From: Dicyema japonicum
Taxonomy: Eukaryota > Dicyemida > Rhombozoa > Dicyemidae
Assembly (NCBI GenBank): GCA_011109175.1
Contig: RDEW01000021.1
Span: forward strand, 569,080-633,079
Direction: 5' to 3'
DNA length: 64,000 nucleotides
Shown here: positions 32,396-45,379 of the stretch, piece by piece
Layout of the letters: the number at the start of each line of letters is the position of its first letter
Position numbering within the stretch: position 1 is the first letter of the stretch
Position numbers and translations under genes: made by a program
The notes under the pieces: model-generated
Databases searched by the model: none
What the model was told of the DNA's origin: nothing
The model's input: only the letters and a program-made list of their open reading frames with translations

Positions 32396-32539
32396 ATTTA
32401 ATTTTGGTAACAAAACATGATTGTTGTTAATATTTAATTGAAAGACTTGACTTCTCTAATTTTAACTTTAAAAAAGATAATCTTAAGATCCACCTGATTC
32501 TAACGATCAAAATCAAACGCAGATCTCCCTGGACATTGC

Positions 32540-33720
32540 GCGAATGATTAAGGGGTAATTGGAGATTTTGTGCTAAGGATGACTAACAAAATTACTTTCC
32601 ATGGTAAACAATTAGAGTTTACTCCAAAAATCTCACTTTTTGTCCATAGTACCTCCTGATCTGTTAAGAGGTGGGTTGCCCGTGTTTTCTCGGTCGATAT
32701 TATGGCGTGCTTCCTAGCAGACACACTTGACCCAGCTATCAGGGTGTCGTGCATTCGCATTAGGATACGCTCACTTAGTTGGACTACTCCACACAGTCCA
32801 CGGCCGAATTTATCACGGGGTAAATATAGTCTCTCCTTATTGGCTGCCAGCACATGGTTCTCTCTGAGTACTTCACGGATCATAGCATCCATATCATCAT
32901 ACTCTTTGGGCTCAAATTCCACAACACCTATGTAGTAGTTTAGCAGCGAGACAGCATACTCATTTAATGTAGGAACAAATTCCTTCCATTTAGAGACGTC
33001 TTACATAATAACGCTGCTCTTTTACGGATGCCTTCAGTAATTTGTCGCTTTGTCTCAGGCATTATAAGGGACTTTGGAGTTTCGGTAACACCCAGATACT
33101 TATATCTTTCGTGTTCCTCTAGGACTCTTACTAACTCGCTACATACTTGCGTGTTAGTCGCAGACTTTGAATAATTCAAATCTAGTCTTATACTCTCAAA
33201 GAATTCTCTGGCACAGACCCCCATGGAGTAGAGCTCCTCGGCTGTTCGAGCATACATCTTTAGGTCATCGATAAAAAGAAGGTGATTTGTACTGAAACAA
33301 ACCCCCTCACAATGAACTGGTATTTGCTCAAACCGGTCATTGAGGCGGCGACTCAATGGCTCCAAACAGAGATAAAAGAACAGCGGAGACATGCTATCCC
33401 CCTGAAGGATCCCCCTCCTGAGTTTTACCTCGCCTATCCGGCGCCTATTATAGTTCAGATGAATACTCCACCTATTCATCACAGCCACTACAAAGCTGAT
33501 GAACCACACAGGCATACACAGACTGTGTAGGCACTCGACAAGGTAAGAACTGAATCGTCTTTTGCCCCCTGACAATTTCGCACAGTAATTAACTGATTCT
33601 CGGAGAGAATCCCATTTGCTTCTACAAAGCTCCTGACCTCATTAGCCACCAAGTTGGTCATCAGTTAATACAGGGTTGGCATGCAGGTCATCGGTCTATA
33701 ATCTGCAGAAGACTGAGGGT
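32540..33720 (-). mobile_element. L-D LINE: R2/R4-like reverse transcriptase
   Basis: Two minus-strand frames joined near 32940. 33575-32964 reads LRRGILQGDSMSPLFFYLCL (motif B), HLLFIDDLKMYAR (motif C, F-I-DD instead of Y-x-DD), IRLDLNYSKSATN and YKYLGVTETP. 32922-32548 continues KERLYLPRDKFGRGLCGVVQ, typical of the post-RT region of restriction-like-endonuclease LINEs. Upstream (33700-33580) reads LVANEVRSFVEANGIL. I saw no endonuclease or zinc fingers. Confidence 0.7.
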
Positions 33721-34190
33721 TGTCTAGCTTTTTGGATTTGAAATCAAGCATATCACCACCAAATAAGAAGGGGACAAGAGGGGATATTTTTTGCGTCACA
33801 TGTGATCAAGTGACTTTCAACAAGGAAGAGAATGTAATGTCTCATAATCCCGACAGAAGATCCAAACCCTGTTAATTAGTTTTTCGTTTCTTAACTATAA
33901 TTAGTCTTGGGAGTAAATCAAATTATGTTTGGTCTCATTTTCATGACTATTGTTTTATTCCATTGAAAATAATGGCTTCATTAATGGTAATAATCGATTT
34001 AGAACGATTAGTTTGATTTACTTGGCTCGATGCTCCTCCCTTGATCCTACACATGCTAATTAGGGTTGGGTTATCTACTGATCCATGTGTTTCACATTCA
34101 AATATTTTTTAAAGCATTTTTAATAAAAGCAAACAAGGAAATATTATAATGATTTAAGCGGCTCCTCTAATAAATAAAGCGCATCCCCTT
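33721..34190. other. Unassigned spacer
   Basis: AT-rich; nothing supported. Confidence 0.35.
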
Positions 34191-34194
34191 TTTA

Positions 34195-34290
34195 GTTTTT
34201 GCAAGGAATTACGTTCAATGGACCTGCTCTTCTGTATTATCGTTTTTCTTCCTCACAATAAGCGTGCCAATGGATCGCAAGAAAATCAGA
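34195..34290 (-). mobile_element. L-C LINE C-terminal scrap
   Basis: Nucleotide similarity to 5370-5460: caaggaa.t.c..tcaatg..cctgctc, then tcctcaca...agcg...ccaatgg. Confidence 0.45.
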
Positions 34291-34419
34291 GAACTCGATC
34301 CGATCACCTCCTATGTATTGACCAAAATGTGGTTGAAAATGAAACTTACTCTTAGGCTTTCTTACTTTTTTCTATTAAGAAAATCGAGAAAATGCAAATG
34401 AGAACTTACAGAATAACGG

Positions 34420-34650
34420 AGCGTTGGATTTGTGAAGATCACCGAACCGGATCTACGCTTCTGGAGTCCCTTATGAGACTAGATTCCAGATAACGGGAAG
34501 ATGGACCTGAAAATTAAGGCAGCTGTCTGAAACGTGCATGAGCGGGCACAAAGGAAGAACAACGGGCAAAGATTATGTCTCTGTTAGAATGCATCGGGAT
34601 CACGTGATAATTAATTTGGTTTTAACCGTGGTCTTAGGTTAAATAAAAAA
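34420..34650 (+). repeat. LINE 3'-end repeat, copy
   Basis: Shares with 58680-58920 the pattern acgga.cg.tggatttgtg, gggcaaagat.atg.c.ctg.tagaa and ggatcacgtgataattaatt ... ggtctta.gtta. It is related to the end of 11400-11663 (-). Confidence 0.5.
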
Positions 34651-34819
34651 TAGAACTATTTATCTTATTTATTCAAAATCAAAAGGGGGTAATAATAATA
34701 ATAAAATCAAAAGGATCCACTTAAATTCTTGCGTTTGCAATGTGGTGCAGATTTTTACAACGAAGCGATGAAGCCATCTCGCTTGTTATGACACGCAAAA
34801 CACAAGCATACTTAATCAC

Positions 34820-34960
34820 TAGAAAAAGATATTGAATTCTTAAGAAGCCTAAAGCTAAACTATAACAAAAGGATAAAACTACTTTCATTAATACCTACAA
34901 TTCCTACATCTATTCAGGACTATTGTACTCATGTAAAGTCGCAGAAATTATCACCAATAC
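34820..34960 (+). mobile_element. L-D LINE thumb scrap
   Basis: Reads EFLRSLKLNYNK then, one frame over, TFINTYNSY ... CKVAEII, parallel to FFESIRLDLNYSKSATNTQV at 33190-33130 (-). Confidence 0.4.
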
Positions 34961-35399
34961 TGGTTTTTCTTTATTTTAATTTATGTAGGTAATTCTCATT
35001 CCATTGCTGAGAGAGTTTTGTGTAAAATAGTTCATGAACATATTCTGCAGAGGGAATCTATCCAATTACTAAAATAATATTCCATGCAGTAACGATCCAA
35101 TGCGGAATTGACGAGATGTCTGAAGATCTCGAACATTAATTAATTATTAATCTCAGAAAAAACAAAATTATCAGTACTACTTGAAGAATCAGTTGTATTT
35201 GATAATCAATCCGTTTAATGTCATGTGTGAGGTACAATAAATATAGCATTTTAAAAATATTTTGACGATAACTGTAATTAGAATGAAGGATTATTATTTA
35301 TTTTATTAACCATATGATGAGTAACAAGTCCAATAATTTAAGTATCTGCGAAAGACGGGACATCAGAGAACCTCTTACTAAAACATCTCAAAAATAGAG
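34961..35399. other. Unassigned spacer
   Basis: No supported feature. Confidence 0.35.
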
Positions 35400-36430
35400 C
35401 ACCTGGTGGCCAAGGTCAGAGGTCACATTAATAATTTTTTTTTATAAAAAATACTAATTAATCAGTGGGATCGATCCCCAGGGCAAGAGCAACTGTCCAA
35501 GTGAGTCATGGATTGCAGGGTAAATCGTATGAGAGGTTTACCGTCTTATTTATTGATAGACACGGTTTAATAATTTTTTCTCTACGAATATTATTGAAGG
35601 CATTGCGGAGGTCCAATTTAATCATTATATTCTGACAATCCAGTGAACTCATTATGAAATTACGAGCAAATTGTATTTCCGCCTCAAATCAACGGGGAAT
35701 CCCAACTCCAAATTGAGTTGGTGTCAGTTAAGGACTTATGACAACAGGCTGCTTTGGTAGCGATTCTAGCTGTCATACGCCTTAGGAAATTCCCAATAGC
35801 GATGATTCTTATCCAATCGCAGGGCTTCCTGAAAGATATCAGTCTGGAATCAAATAAGAGTACAACTACCAAGTCTGTGAGAGCTTTTATTGAGTCCATT
35901 AGAGTGTTTCTCACATCGGCAATGGTTACAGAAATAAGGTCCTTTATATGGCAGACATAGGCCATCAATTCCGGCTGCTACCTCCAGGAAAAGATAATTC
36001 AGTTTATCAGTGACAGTGATTGATAGATGTGGAGTGTCCATTGTATCTTACGTAGATCTATTAGAACTGGTGGGTGCTTTTCTATGATCAGTTCGAGTGA
36101 ATCTCTTGTTAGAAAAACTACATTGTCGTTGCTATGAGTGGTCGCAACAACCAATAAATATCTCCCACCATGGTTTTCCTGTTTACCTCAGCACACATAT
36201 CTCGCTCACGACTCCTTCCCCTGGGGGATGATACGGGGTCTTCATCAATTAACAAATTTCCAATCGTGGTTTTGAAGTTAAAACTTTCGTATCTCGAGGC
36301 ATTTATTTGGATAATTGAGATTTCTTTCAGTTCCGTCGAGTAAACTTCCAGTACAAGAGGTGCAAAGCAGATAAGACGGATCCATGCATTCCCAAGAAGC
36401 AGCACTCCTAAAAGGTAGTCCAAACATGGT
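35400..36430 (-). mobile_element. L-C LINE reverse transcriptase region
   Basis: The minus strand, over several frames, reads IRIIAIGNFLRRMTARIATK (about 35835-35780), QFGVGIPR (35720-35695), EAEIQFARNFIMSSLDCQN (about 35685-35630) and IMIKLDLRNAFNNIRREK (about 35628-35575). This is the PIAIGN...LGFG.P.G.E...H..R ... LDF.NAFN signature of the same LINE group as the C-terminal fragments at 14470 and 36780. Confidence 0.7.
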
Positions 36431-36779
36431 ACGAAGGAGGTTCACTTCTCTAGTCAGGGATATGGAGGATTTTCGACTTAGTTTATAGTAGTCAAGGTGT
36501 CCGAATTTTGAATGTAAGAGTATTTATAGTTAGTTTTCGCTGTTTTACTACAGACCTGACAGGGAAGGGTGTTCCCGAGGTAAGGTTTAAGATAAAAATC
36601 AGAGATCCAGGTCCGGAGGATATTCAAACCACACTTTTGGATTATCTGTAGAAGTTATACTTTGAGTAGAAAATTGCGGAATACGGAACTATAAAAAACT
36701 TGGGGCTACGGTAAAAAAACTTGACTTTACGTACTTGCATAGTTGTTTTTTAAATTTTAATTATTGTTTTTTTTTATAA

Positions 36780-37130
36780 ATTGAATCTAAAGTCAATGTT
36801 CCCTGCCGACATAATCGATGATTGCAACAAAGATCAACTTAAGAAGTCACTGAATCTCACCTCCGTCGTGGCATTTTAGTGTAAACAGACGTCTTAGTTT
36901 TTTGAAAAAACGAAGCGATTTCCCGCTTATTTCTTCAGTTTTCTCAACTACGATGGGTCGGAACGTGAGCCGGTCTAACAGCACTTCATATTTTTTCATG
37001 GCCTTAGCTTTTTCCGTGGCATACAGCGTGTCTACCACGATTCCGGCAATGCTAGATGAACAAATGGGGTCAATGCACGTGGCATCCCATAAAAATGGTT
37101 TCCGTTACCCGATCGTGAAGATTTAGTTAT
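36780..37130 (-). mobile_element. L-C LINE ORF2 C-terminus
   Basis: The minus strand reads FLWDATCIDPICSSSIAGIV, DTLYATEKAKAMKKYEVLLD, RLTFRPIVVEKTEEISG and KSLRFFKKLRRLFTLKCHD, then a stop at 36847 and a remnant of WLL...I..AI. It lies upstream (on this strand) of 35400-36430, so the two are probably separate insertions. Confidence 0.7.
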
Positions 37131-37139
37131 TTACGTCCT

Positions 37140-37789
37140 GTCCCTTCGATTAAAAGAAACCTGTGGCTAACAAGAACATCATAGTAAAGAGTGGACGTTC
37201 CCTGGATGGAGAGATTATATTAATTATTGTTAGAATACTGTAAACCCCCATTATTCCGAACTTCAATAGTCCAAATTTTTTGTTGAGTTTACATTTTAAA
37301 TTTAAAATCTTACAGTCCCACATAGTTAACAGCTAAACACTAAATGAAATTAATTTGAATAGACAAAATATAATTTATAAGTTAAAACAAGTCAACTCTG
37401 ATGTATTCCTTTACATGGGTGGAACTGGAATCTTCAATTTTTTCTAGAAAAATTTCATCTAAAGGAAGAAAGGCATAATGCAATCAAAAGTGAACATTAA
37501 TCAAAGGAATAAAAGACAGAGACAATTATTTATGACTTTATTAAACATAATTTTTTGATTTTAAATTTCATGTTACATTTGAAAACATAAATATTAATCA
37601 CAATGTAACTTATTTTCAAAATCCGAAAGACACACAATTTTTTTGTTCAGACTAACGAGGTTTTACTGCATATACTTTTACACTTAAAAAATATTATTAA
37701 TTATAAAATAGCCAAAAAGTTGGTATTTGTTAATGCATCCAACCAATATTTCGATTAATATTAATAATATTCTAATTTGAACTCTCTCA
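37140..37789. other. AT-rich spacer
   Basis: Nothing supported. Confidence 0.4.
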
Positions 37790-38135
37790 GACGGAAAATC
37801 ATGCGGCATATGCAATCAGACATCATATCCATCCCCAGTCTCCTTTAGAAAAGGCGACAGTGCCAAGTGGTCAGGGCTTCCTACGTATGTGCAATGAGCT
37901 AGGAAACCCATTCAGAGAAAGGGCGGCCCATGTAGATGAATTCAGATGACAATAATAAGTCTACCCCAATAGAATTCTTCTGCAGAAACAAATTAAGACA
38001 CCTCACGAACGCTGTTGGTTCACTAGCGGAGCATTCGAAAAGAATTCGAGAGATGTTGAAGGCTGGGATCACTTAATTTAGCGAGTTAATACTTTCTTTC
38101 TTGGTGGTCTTGGGTTTTAAAATATATAACAACAT
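37790..38135 (+). repeat. Repeat F, copy 2
   Basis: See 25835-26105. The end reads ggctgggatcacttaattta and ggtcttgggttttaaaatat. Confidence 0.6.
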
Positions 38136-38959
38136 TTTAAATTGAGACTTTATTGAAAGACAGATTTATTAAGACAAATAAGAGTTTTATTAGTCAGTTA
38201 AAAATATAATCAAACTCAAAGTAATAAATAAAAATTAAAGCCATTAAATGTAACGAGAAACCAAAATACCTTAAATTTAAAAAATTCTTACCAATAAATT
38301 TCTATGTACAAATCTATTTGAAGAGAACGTGGGGGATGGAGATGTAATTAATTAATACAAGAGTCCAGACTGATTTGAATGCTTTTGACAAAATCGGCGG
38401 ATATCATTCGTTTAGTGAACTGATGACCATCCTTATACTTTAATAGTTGCGTGTAAAAACATGTAAAAGTTCATGAAGAAAATGTAATATCCTGGGTAGA
38501 CTCCATGCCAAATAGCCATCAAAAATCAGTTTGATTCGTTTATATGGAATATTTTTAATATAAAGAATGTAACGGAACCATTTCACTATATTTATGTTCT
38601 AACTAGCAACATGTGAAAAATAAACTAAGATTGACTTCTAAAAATACCCTAGACCAATAATATCCATACCACATATCGGTTTTTTATCATATTCAAATCC
38701 AACCAAGTTAAAAAGTCAGTCGGCTAAATTAAAGAGCACTTAATGCACAACAAAGTATTACTATAATCCTGCGACGGGATAAACACATTTGTGAAAATAA
38801 AAACGAAAAAAACTGATTTTATTTCCTTTGATTCGAATAAAATAAACGAAACCATAAATGGACAAGGGCTACCCCCATATTGTTCCAAATCTGCTAATAA
38901 CCAAATAATTAATAAAGAAATTAATTTCCTTTAAACAGATTTATGGGAGTACTGTTATT
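38136..38959. other. AT-rich spacer
   Basis: Nothing supported. Confidence 0.4.
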
Positions 38960-40076
38960 AAAATGATGGAAGTTGTTCGCGATTTCTTTCATGTTGCCGG
39001 CTTGGAAATGAATTCGGAAAAGTCACTTTCTAATGTTAACTCGCTATCATGTTGTGAGACTCTGGTAGGAGTCAGTGGATATCGATATTTGGGTGTTTTT
39101 GAAGATGAGGGAAGTAATGTTCTTAAAAGCAAAGTTATGGAGTCCATACTTGAAAATGTTAAGAAGAGAATAACCATGCTTTCAAAAACAAAGTTAAATT
39201 CTGTGAACTTATTTCGCGCAATAAATGAATACGCAATGTCCCTANNNNNNNNNNNNNNNNNNNNNNNNNNNNNNNNNNNNNNNNNNNNNNNNNNNNNNNN
39301 NNNNNNNNNNNNNNNNNNNNNNNNNNNNNNNNNNNNNNNNNNNNNNNNNNNNNNNNNNNNNNNNNNNNNNNNNNNNNNNNNNNNNNNNNNNNNNNNNNNN
39401 NNNNNNNNNNNNNNNNNNNNNNNNNNNNNNNNNNNNNNNNNNNNNNNNNNNNNNNNNNNNNNNNNNNNNNNNNNNNNNNNNNNNNNNNNNNNNNNNNNNN
39501 NNNNNNNNNNNNNNNNNNNNNNNNNNNNNNNNNNNNNNNNNNNNNNNNNNNNNNNNNNNNNNNNNNNNNNNNNNNNNNNNNNNNNNNNNNNNNNNNNNNN
39601 NNNNNNNNNNNNNNNNNNNNNNNNNNNNNNNNNNNNNNNNNNNNNNNNNNNNNNNNNNNNNNNNNNNNNNNNNNNNNNNNNNNNNNNNNNNNNNNNNNNN
39701 NNNNNNNNNNNNNNNNNNNNNNNNNNNNNNNNNNNNNNNNNNNNNNNNNNNNNNNNNNNNNNNNNNNNNNNNNNNNNNNNNNNNNNNNNNNNNNNNNNNN
39801 NNNNNNNNNNNNNNNNNNNNNNNNNNNNNNNNNNNNNNNNNNNNNNNNNNNNNNNNNNNNNNNNNNNNNNNNNNNNNNNNNNNNNNNNAGTACGCCTCTG
39901 CTACCTCCCAACTTGTGGAACTGGCATGCCGTGAGGACAGCCCACTGGACTCTAACGGAGATATTTTGACTGAATCTGATGTGGAGATGCGGAGTAACAG
40001 GGAGGTTATGGCACACTCTTCTTCTAAGAGAAGAAGAGGGATTACCAACAATCTGGATCAAAATACGCTTAATTAA
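38960..40076 (+). mobile_element. L-D LINE fragment interrupted by the assembly gap
   Basis: Before the gap, MMEVVRDFFHVAGLEMNSEK, YRYLGVFEDEGSN and KLNSVNLFRAINEYAMSL parallel YKYLGVTETP and FLHLNEYAVSLLNYYIGVV of 32540-33720. After the gap (39889-40076), an open frame reads SATSQLVELACREDSPLDS and ends RRGITNNLDQNTLN. Whether both sides belong to one protein cannot be told. Confidence 0.55.
39245..39888. other. Assembly gap (644 N)
   Basis: Run of n. Any translated product across it is meaningless. Confidence 1.
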
Positions 40077-40479
40077 TTAATTAGTTAATTTATTCGTTTG
40101 AAATATTTTGAAGTAAATTGTAGCTAAACAAATAATTAAACTGTTTGGGATTGTCTAGTCCTGGGTAATGGTCACTGTTTTTTAAATTAAGTGACGGCTA
40201 AAGGCTCATTTTTCTAAAGTTTTCGTTTGAATAAAATTTACTGGCTATTCAACAAGTTTCGCTCTCTATTGTGAAAGGAAATAGCCATGTAATGCGGTCT
40301 TCCACACTATATAGTATAGAATTATGTTTTGTTTGATAAATTGAGAAATTACTCATAATCTCCAAGTCCTATCCCCCTTACCTTACTGAGAATAGTTCTT
40401 CATTTAACAGTAGAAAATTGACTCTACAATAATGAAGCAAACAACCTCGACCCAATCAACAGAATAACCAATCAATAAT

Positions 40480-41777
40480 CTACCTACAAATTACACACAC
40501 AAACACACATGGTCATTCATTTCATAGTAAGCAGTCCCACACCCGTCGTTTAACCTCACACCCAGGTACCATCCAGTTATCCATTAATGGACAACTTTCA
40601 CAATAAGGTAATAATTTAGAACTACCATCATCACCATCCCAACCCTTAAAGTACCTTCCCCCTCAATCGTCTCCATTTTCTTCACCTCGGGAATATATGT
40701 GAACGGAAATTGGAAAATGGGGACTCCTCACAGCAAGCTTGCAAAATCAAGTCCACTGTTAAATCAAAGTGGAACTCAGTATCTTCAAAAATGTTATCCT
40801 TTCAATAAATGCCACAAGAACTCCTCAGAAAAAGCAATTTCGAATGTCTCAAGTAGATTATCGTAAATTTCCACATCATAATACACAGATTTTGAAGATT
40901 TCTAAGTTATATAAGTGGAATACTTGAATTTATTCATTTCAGCAACAATATTGTCGAAATTGTTAGCAAATCCCACCTCTGTTCCACAATCCATAAGAAT
41001 CTAAAGCAAGAGCACTGTATATGTTTCAAAAAGTCTGCATATTTGAAGGAGGTGACCTGGTTGGACTCAATTGTTTGAATATTTTGCTTTCTCATCAGTA
41101 AAATTCCATTTCTGCAAAGAATTGATCTGGAAATCACCACTAGAGTAAACTAAGCCAAAACCTTTTTGCCAGGACTAAAGTCGGTCGGCAATATAAGAAT
41201 AAAGTCACATTCAGTAGCCTTGAGTTCTACGGTTCCGTCAGTCAAACGTAGCAAGATTTGTTTTTTGTGACTCTACTTTAAAAGCATTAAATAATTGTTT
41301 TTGGAAAATTTCCAGATTCATCTTCAGTTTCTTCTGTTTGGGGAGTACTGACTGTAAAGGGAACGACTCACATCTACCAAGGATTTTATCTGTATTAGTT
41401 AAATTGTTAACCTGTTAAGCAAAGCTCCTTTGATTAGGTTTTTTTGTGGTTATAATCGGGAAGGGAAGGTTATGTGGAGTTTTTAATATCAGAGACAAGC
41501 CATTGCTGGTATATCAACATTAAAATTGTGTTGTAATCAAATTCAATAGTCTTGAAATCAGATCTTCCCTCGATCACACAGTAGACGAGTGATCCTCTGG
41601 CATCGTTGAGTTTGGCCTCCTTTTCTTCTTATTATGTCTCTTAAGGGAGTATGTGTAGAATTTAGATTGCCTTTGATCGAGTTTTCTATCACGGAAGAAG
41701 CTTAAGTAAAACTTGAAATGAAGTAATGAGTCACTCATCACAATTTGAAATCCAACTCGGAAACAATTTTGCTCCAT
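40480..41777 (-). CDS. Unrecognised multi-exon host gene with tiny introns
   Basis: Starts MEQNCFRVGFQIVMSDSLLH at 41777. Coding blocks in changing frames follow: EAKLNDARGSLVYCVIEGRS (about 41625-41560), EIFQKQLFNAFKVESQK (41330-41280), RLTDGTVELKATECDFILIL and PTDFSPGKKVL (41258-41165), RNGILLMRKQNIQTIE (41120-41070), GTEVGFANNFDNIVAEMNKF (about 40980-40920), YYDVEIYDNLLETFEIAFSE then EFLWHLLK (about 40885-40805), EDTEFHFDLTVDLILQACCE (40790-40725) and SKLLPYCESCPLMDNWMVPG (40630-40560). Candidate introns include 22 nt at about 41030-41055 and 22 nt at about 40895-40920. Not all joins work, so the model is incomplete. No family recognised. Confidence 0.45.
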
Positions 41778-41914
41778 AATTGATATTGAAAAATTCCATT
41801 ATTTTATCAACATCAAAAGAAACCGCCATTCCCTCCATTATTTGAATATTTATTCAATTTTATATTAAAATAAATTATTATTCATAAAATAAAATTCTAA
41901 CAATTTCTCCCTAC

Positions 41915-42390
41915 ATCGGCAGTCGAAAATGATATTCTTCTCAGTTACGCCGACTACATTTTCATAGCTTTACGTGATCAGGACATCCAGATTGTTACTT
42001 CAAGTTTGAGACAAAACCTGGACCGCCTTAACGAATGGTTGCTGAAGAACCACCTATCGACTAAAATTGATAAGTCAGTTACAGCTCTCTTTACATCAGA
42101 CAAGAGACCGGAAAGACGAATGGTCGACTTAAAAACAAGCATAGTGTTTTCCAGTTAGAAAATCACAAAAGATTGTTGGGGTGATTTTCGACATTCATAT
42201 GTTATTCTCCCCCTCTGTTTGAAAATGTTATAACAAAATGTGAAAAGAATACTCTCTGACTTCTAGGTAATTTCTCTAAGGGACTATGAGGGAAGGTTCT
42301 TGATAGAAGAGGTAGAAATTTTGATATTTTATATTTTCTTAAATAGTGATTTTAGATATTAAATTTATTGAACCAGAAAATCACCGTCAT
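41915..42390 (+). mobile_element. LINE RT palm/thumb fragment
   Basis: The plus strand reads ENDILLSYADYIFIALRDQD, LRQNLDRLNEWLLKNHLSTK and an out-of-frame IVGV-type thumb. The catalytic YADD is changed to YADY. L-A-like. It meets the opposite-strand copy near 42400. Confidence 0.6.
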
Positions 42391-42399
42391 AACCAAAAC

Positions 42400-44760
42400 G
42401 AAAAAATTCAGATAATCCCGGCCTCCTTTATCAGTTTTTGCATCTTTTACTGGTGTTCAGACTATGTACCGGAATATCTTGATAAGGACCGGGTTCAAAC
42501 GCATTAATCCTCTACTAAAATTTGCCACACTCACATTAACTATAGATTCAAAGCTTCTGGGCAGGATTTCATTGCAAAAGATTTCCTCAATTTCCTTTGA
42601 TTGAAGGTTATAGATTTTAGTCATGTTCATTACGGCAAGTTTCGTCCCCCAACCAGCACATGCATAATTAATTTAGGTTCATTGTACTGCTTGTAGAGTA
42701 AATCAAATCCATTTAGATTTTTGGAGTCTCTTAGATTTCCCAGCAAAGCCTTCATGAAGTTAATCTTCCTCGTATAAGCCGTTATTACCTTATCAACGTG
42801 GATGACTTCGACGATCCTATGGGTTTTATTTTTCGGGAAAGTTTTCCCTCTAACTAGACGTCAACTAATAGTTCCTCTTGTCTTCTGTATGACATTAAAA
42901 GGGTCTTCTATGGAATTGCTCTAAGTTGATTTCCATAGAGTCGCAAACTTAGATTGTTCAGGCTGTCCTGTAATCTCCGCGTCGGTAATACTCACACCCA
43001 ACAACTATATCATCCGCATAGGACAGTACATGTCGTTGTAATTTTGTGGAATTGGTAGATCATTTGCAATAAGATTGAATAAGAGAGGAGATTATGAGGA
43101 ACCTTTAGTAAAGGAATTTGGTAATAGTTTCAATACAGAACATCGTTTACCTTGGAGTACTCAGGAAATTCCCCAACTATAACTTCAGGTTTCTGTCAAT
43201 GTTAAAGAAATAAATTGTGTGGGATAATTTTCCTTAGAAAAAAGTCAAATACCTTCCGGACGTGGATTGACAATCAACTCTTCTTGTTCAAGTCTTTTTG
43301 TATAGGCCATCTGTTATGAATTCCTTTAATGTATTTAGGTGTGAGACAGCTGATCCCCCTCTTTGAAGATATGCCGAAACCTGGTATCTGTGAGGGAAGT
43401 GAGATGTGTGTCATAACCAGCCTTTCTAGGATTCGTGACTGGACACACTCTCACACAATGCTTCAGGAATTTGTTTAGATCCATCTGGTCAAGGTCTCCT
43501 TCATTCTTGCTGTCAGCGTTTTTAATGTTCCGTAATATCTTCCACATTTTGTAAAATGAACCATATTTGTTCATGGCGGTGGATATGCGACCCAGTTTCC
43601 TTCTTTTTAAATGTTTTACACTTTTGGAGATCTCCTTGTTCAATACTGGATCCTGTTAACAGCATATCTTTTTAGATACGTCTAGCGTTTAATTTTAGTA
43701 TCGTATTGCCTTTTCGAGGGTTTTACAGTTCCTTTTCTGACGAATAAATTTCTCCCTCGAGAATCACTTTATTAAAGTGATGTACTGCCTTATCTAGGGG
43801 GTTGAAATTATAAGGATGCAAGTTCATTTTAATATCCTGTCCAGTCAGCATTAATATAGTCATAATGTAACATATGTTTTGGCTGAGTAGATGGAGAGCA
43901 GTTGATCTTATTCAAAATGGGGTTGTGGTCCCTAAGTCATAATTTACGGACCAGCAAATAATTCGTGTTGAGCAAATAGTAATATCCAGCTATGTAACAG
44001 AATCATTATACGGGGTTAGTGTATTACTCTTGGGTCGTTTACAGTGGACAGATTTTCCAGTTGGGAAATAATTAGATTCCTCGTGTCTGGTGGTTGTTTC
44101 CCGTAGATGAAGGGTGTTTGGCGCTAAAGTACTCGGAAACCGGCAAGTTATCAAAATTATCAAAGTCAATCGGGCAAATACACTGTCCTACCCAATGATC
44201 CTTATGCACAAGATCTTGAAGGGCAAACATAGATGTTGCCGATAAAAATAACTCCGAGTGAGGTCTGTACCGATAGCCCAATAACTTCTTTGCTAGAGTC
44301 TTCAGCCAGTTTCCTGAATAAAGAGGAGTTTTATTGAACATAATTCCTTCACTGATAAGGGTCAGTAGACTCCCGCTTCGGATTAATCCGCTCTCGATAT
44401 GATAAATCCATAAAATTTAGGAGTGGTGGAACTTTCCGAAAGCTTGGTTTCTTGTAGGGGGGAGATAACGATCTTGTTTCTCTCCAAGAACAACTTTAGC
44501 CCCGGTGTTTTGCCACTGACTCTATTAACGTTTAGGTTCAATCCGTTCAACTTTCTGGGTCCAAGATTCTGGTTGACATCACCAAAAGTGACGAGTCTCT
44601 ACCAGAAAAATGATCGAACGTGGAGGAACTATCGTCTAGAGGGAACTCCTCTGGATGGTTGTGACAGATACGTGGACAGATCCCCAAGATAGACAAAAAT
44701 CGAAAGTTCTCCAAAGAGGTTATGATCAACGAGTTGTACCACGTGGGTGATCTATTAATT
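42400..44760 (-). mobile_element. L-A-like LINE, minus strand, decayed
   Basis: From 44700 down: endonuclease start LNLNVNRVS (about 44560-44535) and TKLSESSTT-like text (about 44450-44420), then SATSMFALQDLVHKDHWVGQ (44250-44190) in another frame. The endonuclease/RT linker is at 43643-43335. The RT motif C region reads LSYADDIVVGC in split frame near 43030-43000. The post-thumb reads KINFMKALLGNLRDSKNLNG (about 42765-42705). All frames are broken. Confidence 0.6.
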
Positions 44761-44799
44761 AAAGTGATATAAAATTATTGATTATCTTAGTGAGTATTG

Positions 44800-45379
44800 A
44801 TTAAAACTATAGGTCGAACTTTAATGAATAATTATGATAATATAATATTTTGAAAACAAATTTATGATAATTATTAACAAAAACATTCTTTAATTTCTAA
44901 ATTATAGGCAATAACTTTTAACTAGTCAAGATTTTCGCGGTTATAAAAGTTATTTACAACGTGTTTAATGCTTCAGATATGAAAAATACGATTTACAAGT
45001 TAAATTGAAAGTCCAGGATTAATAAACGTGGTTTTTGGTATTAAAAAATAAAACAAAATAAAATAAATAAATTGGGTTGTTGAAAAAATAAATAAATAAA
45101 ATAAAATAGTTTGGTTGTTGCGAGTTATTTCCTGTCTGGTTTGTTCTCGTTTCTTAACATTTTTATTATATTCTGACTTTTTTACTATAGAAGATGTCAT
45201 ATATTTAGAGAGATTTTACTCCCCCAGTTCTTCTTAATGAATGTCCTGGTTGTTTCGAGGAAGCTCCCAAAAGATGGTTGAGAATCGGGGGTCTTTTAAA
45301 TTTCACAACTTCCATAATTAACTTCTTAGAAACACATTTTCCATACGTAGTTTTGTATTAAAATTTGTAGAATAAAACA
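44800..45379. other. AT-rich spacer
   Basis: Poly-A/T-rich stretches near 45040-45110; no gene supported. Confidence 0.4.

Noticed and set aside
39159-40076. Long open frames on both strands across 39245-39888
   Set aside because: They consist of N. No codon there is known.
40500-40520. Microsatellite acacacacaaacacaca
   Set aside because: Too short and imperfect to matter.
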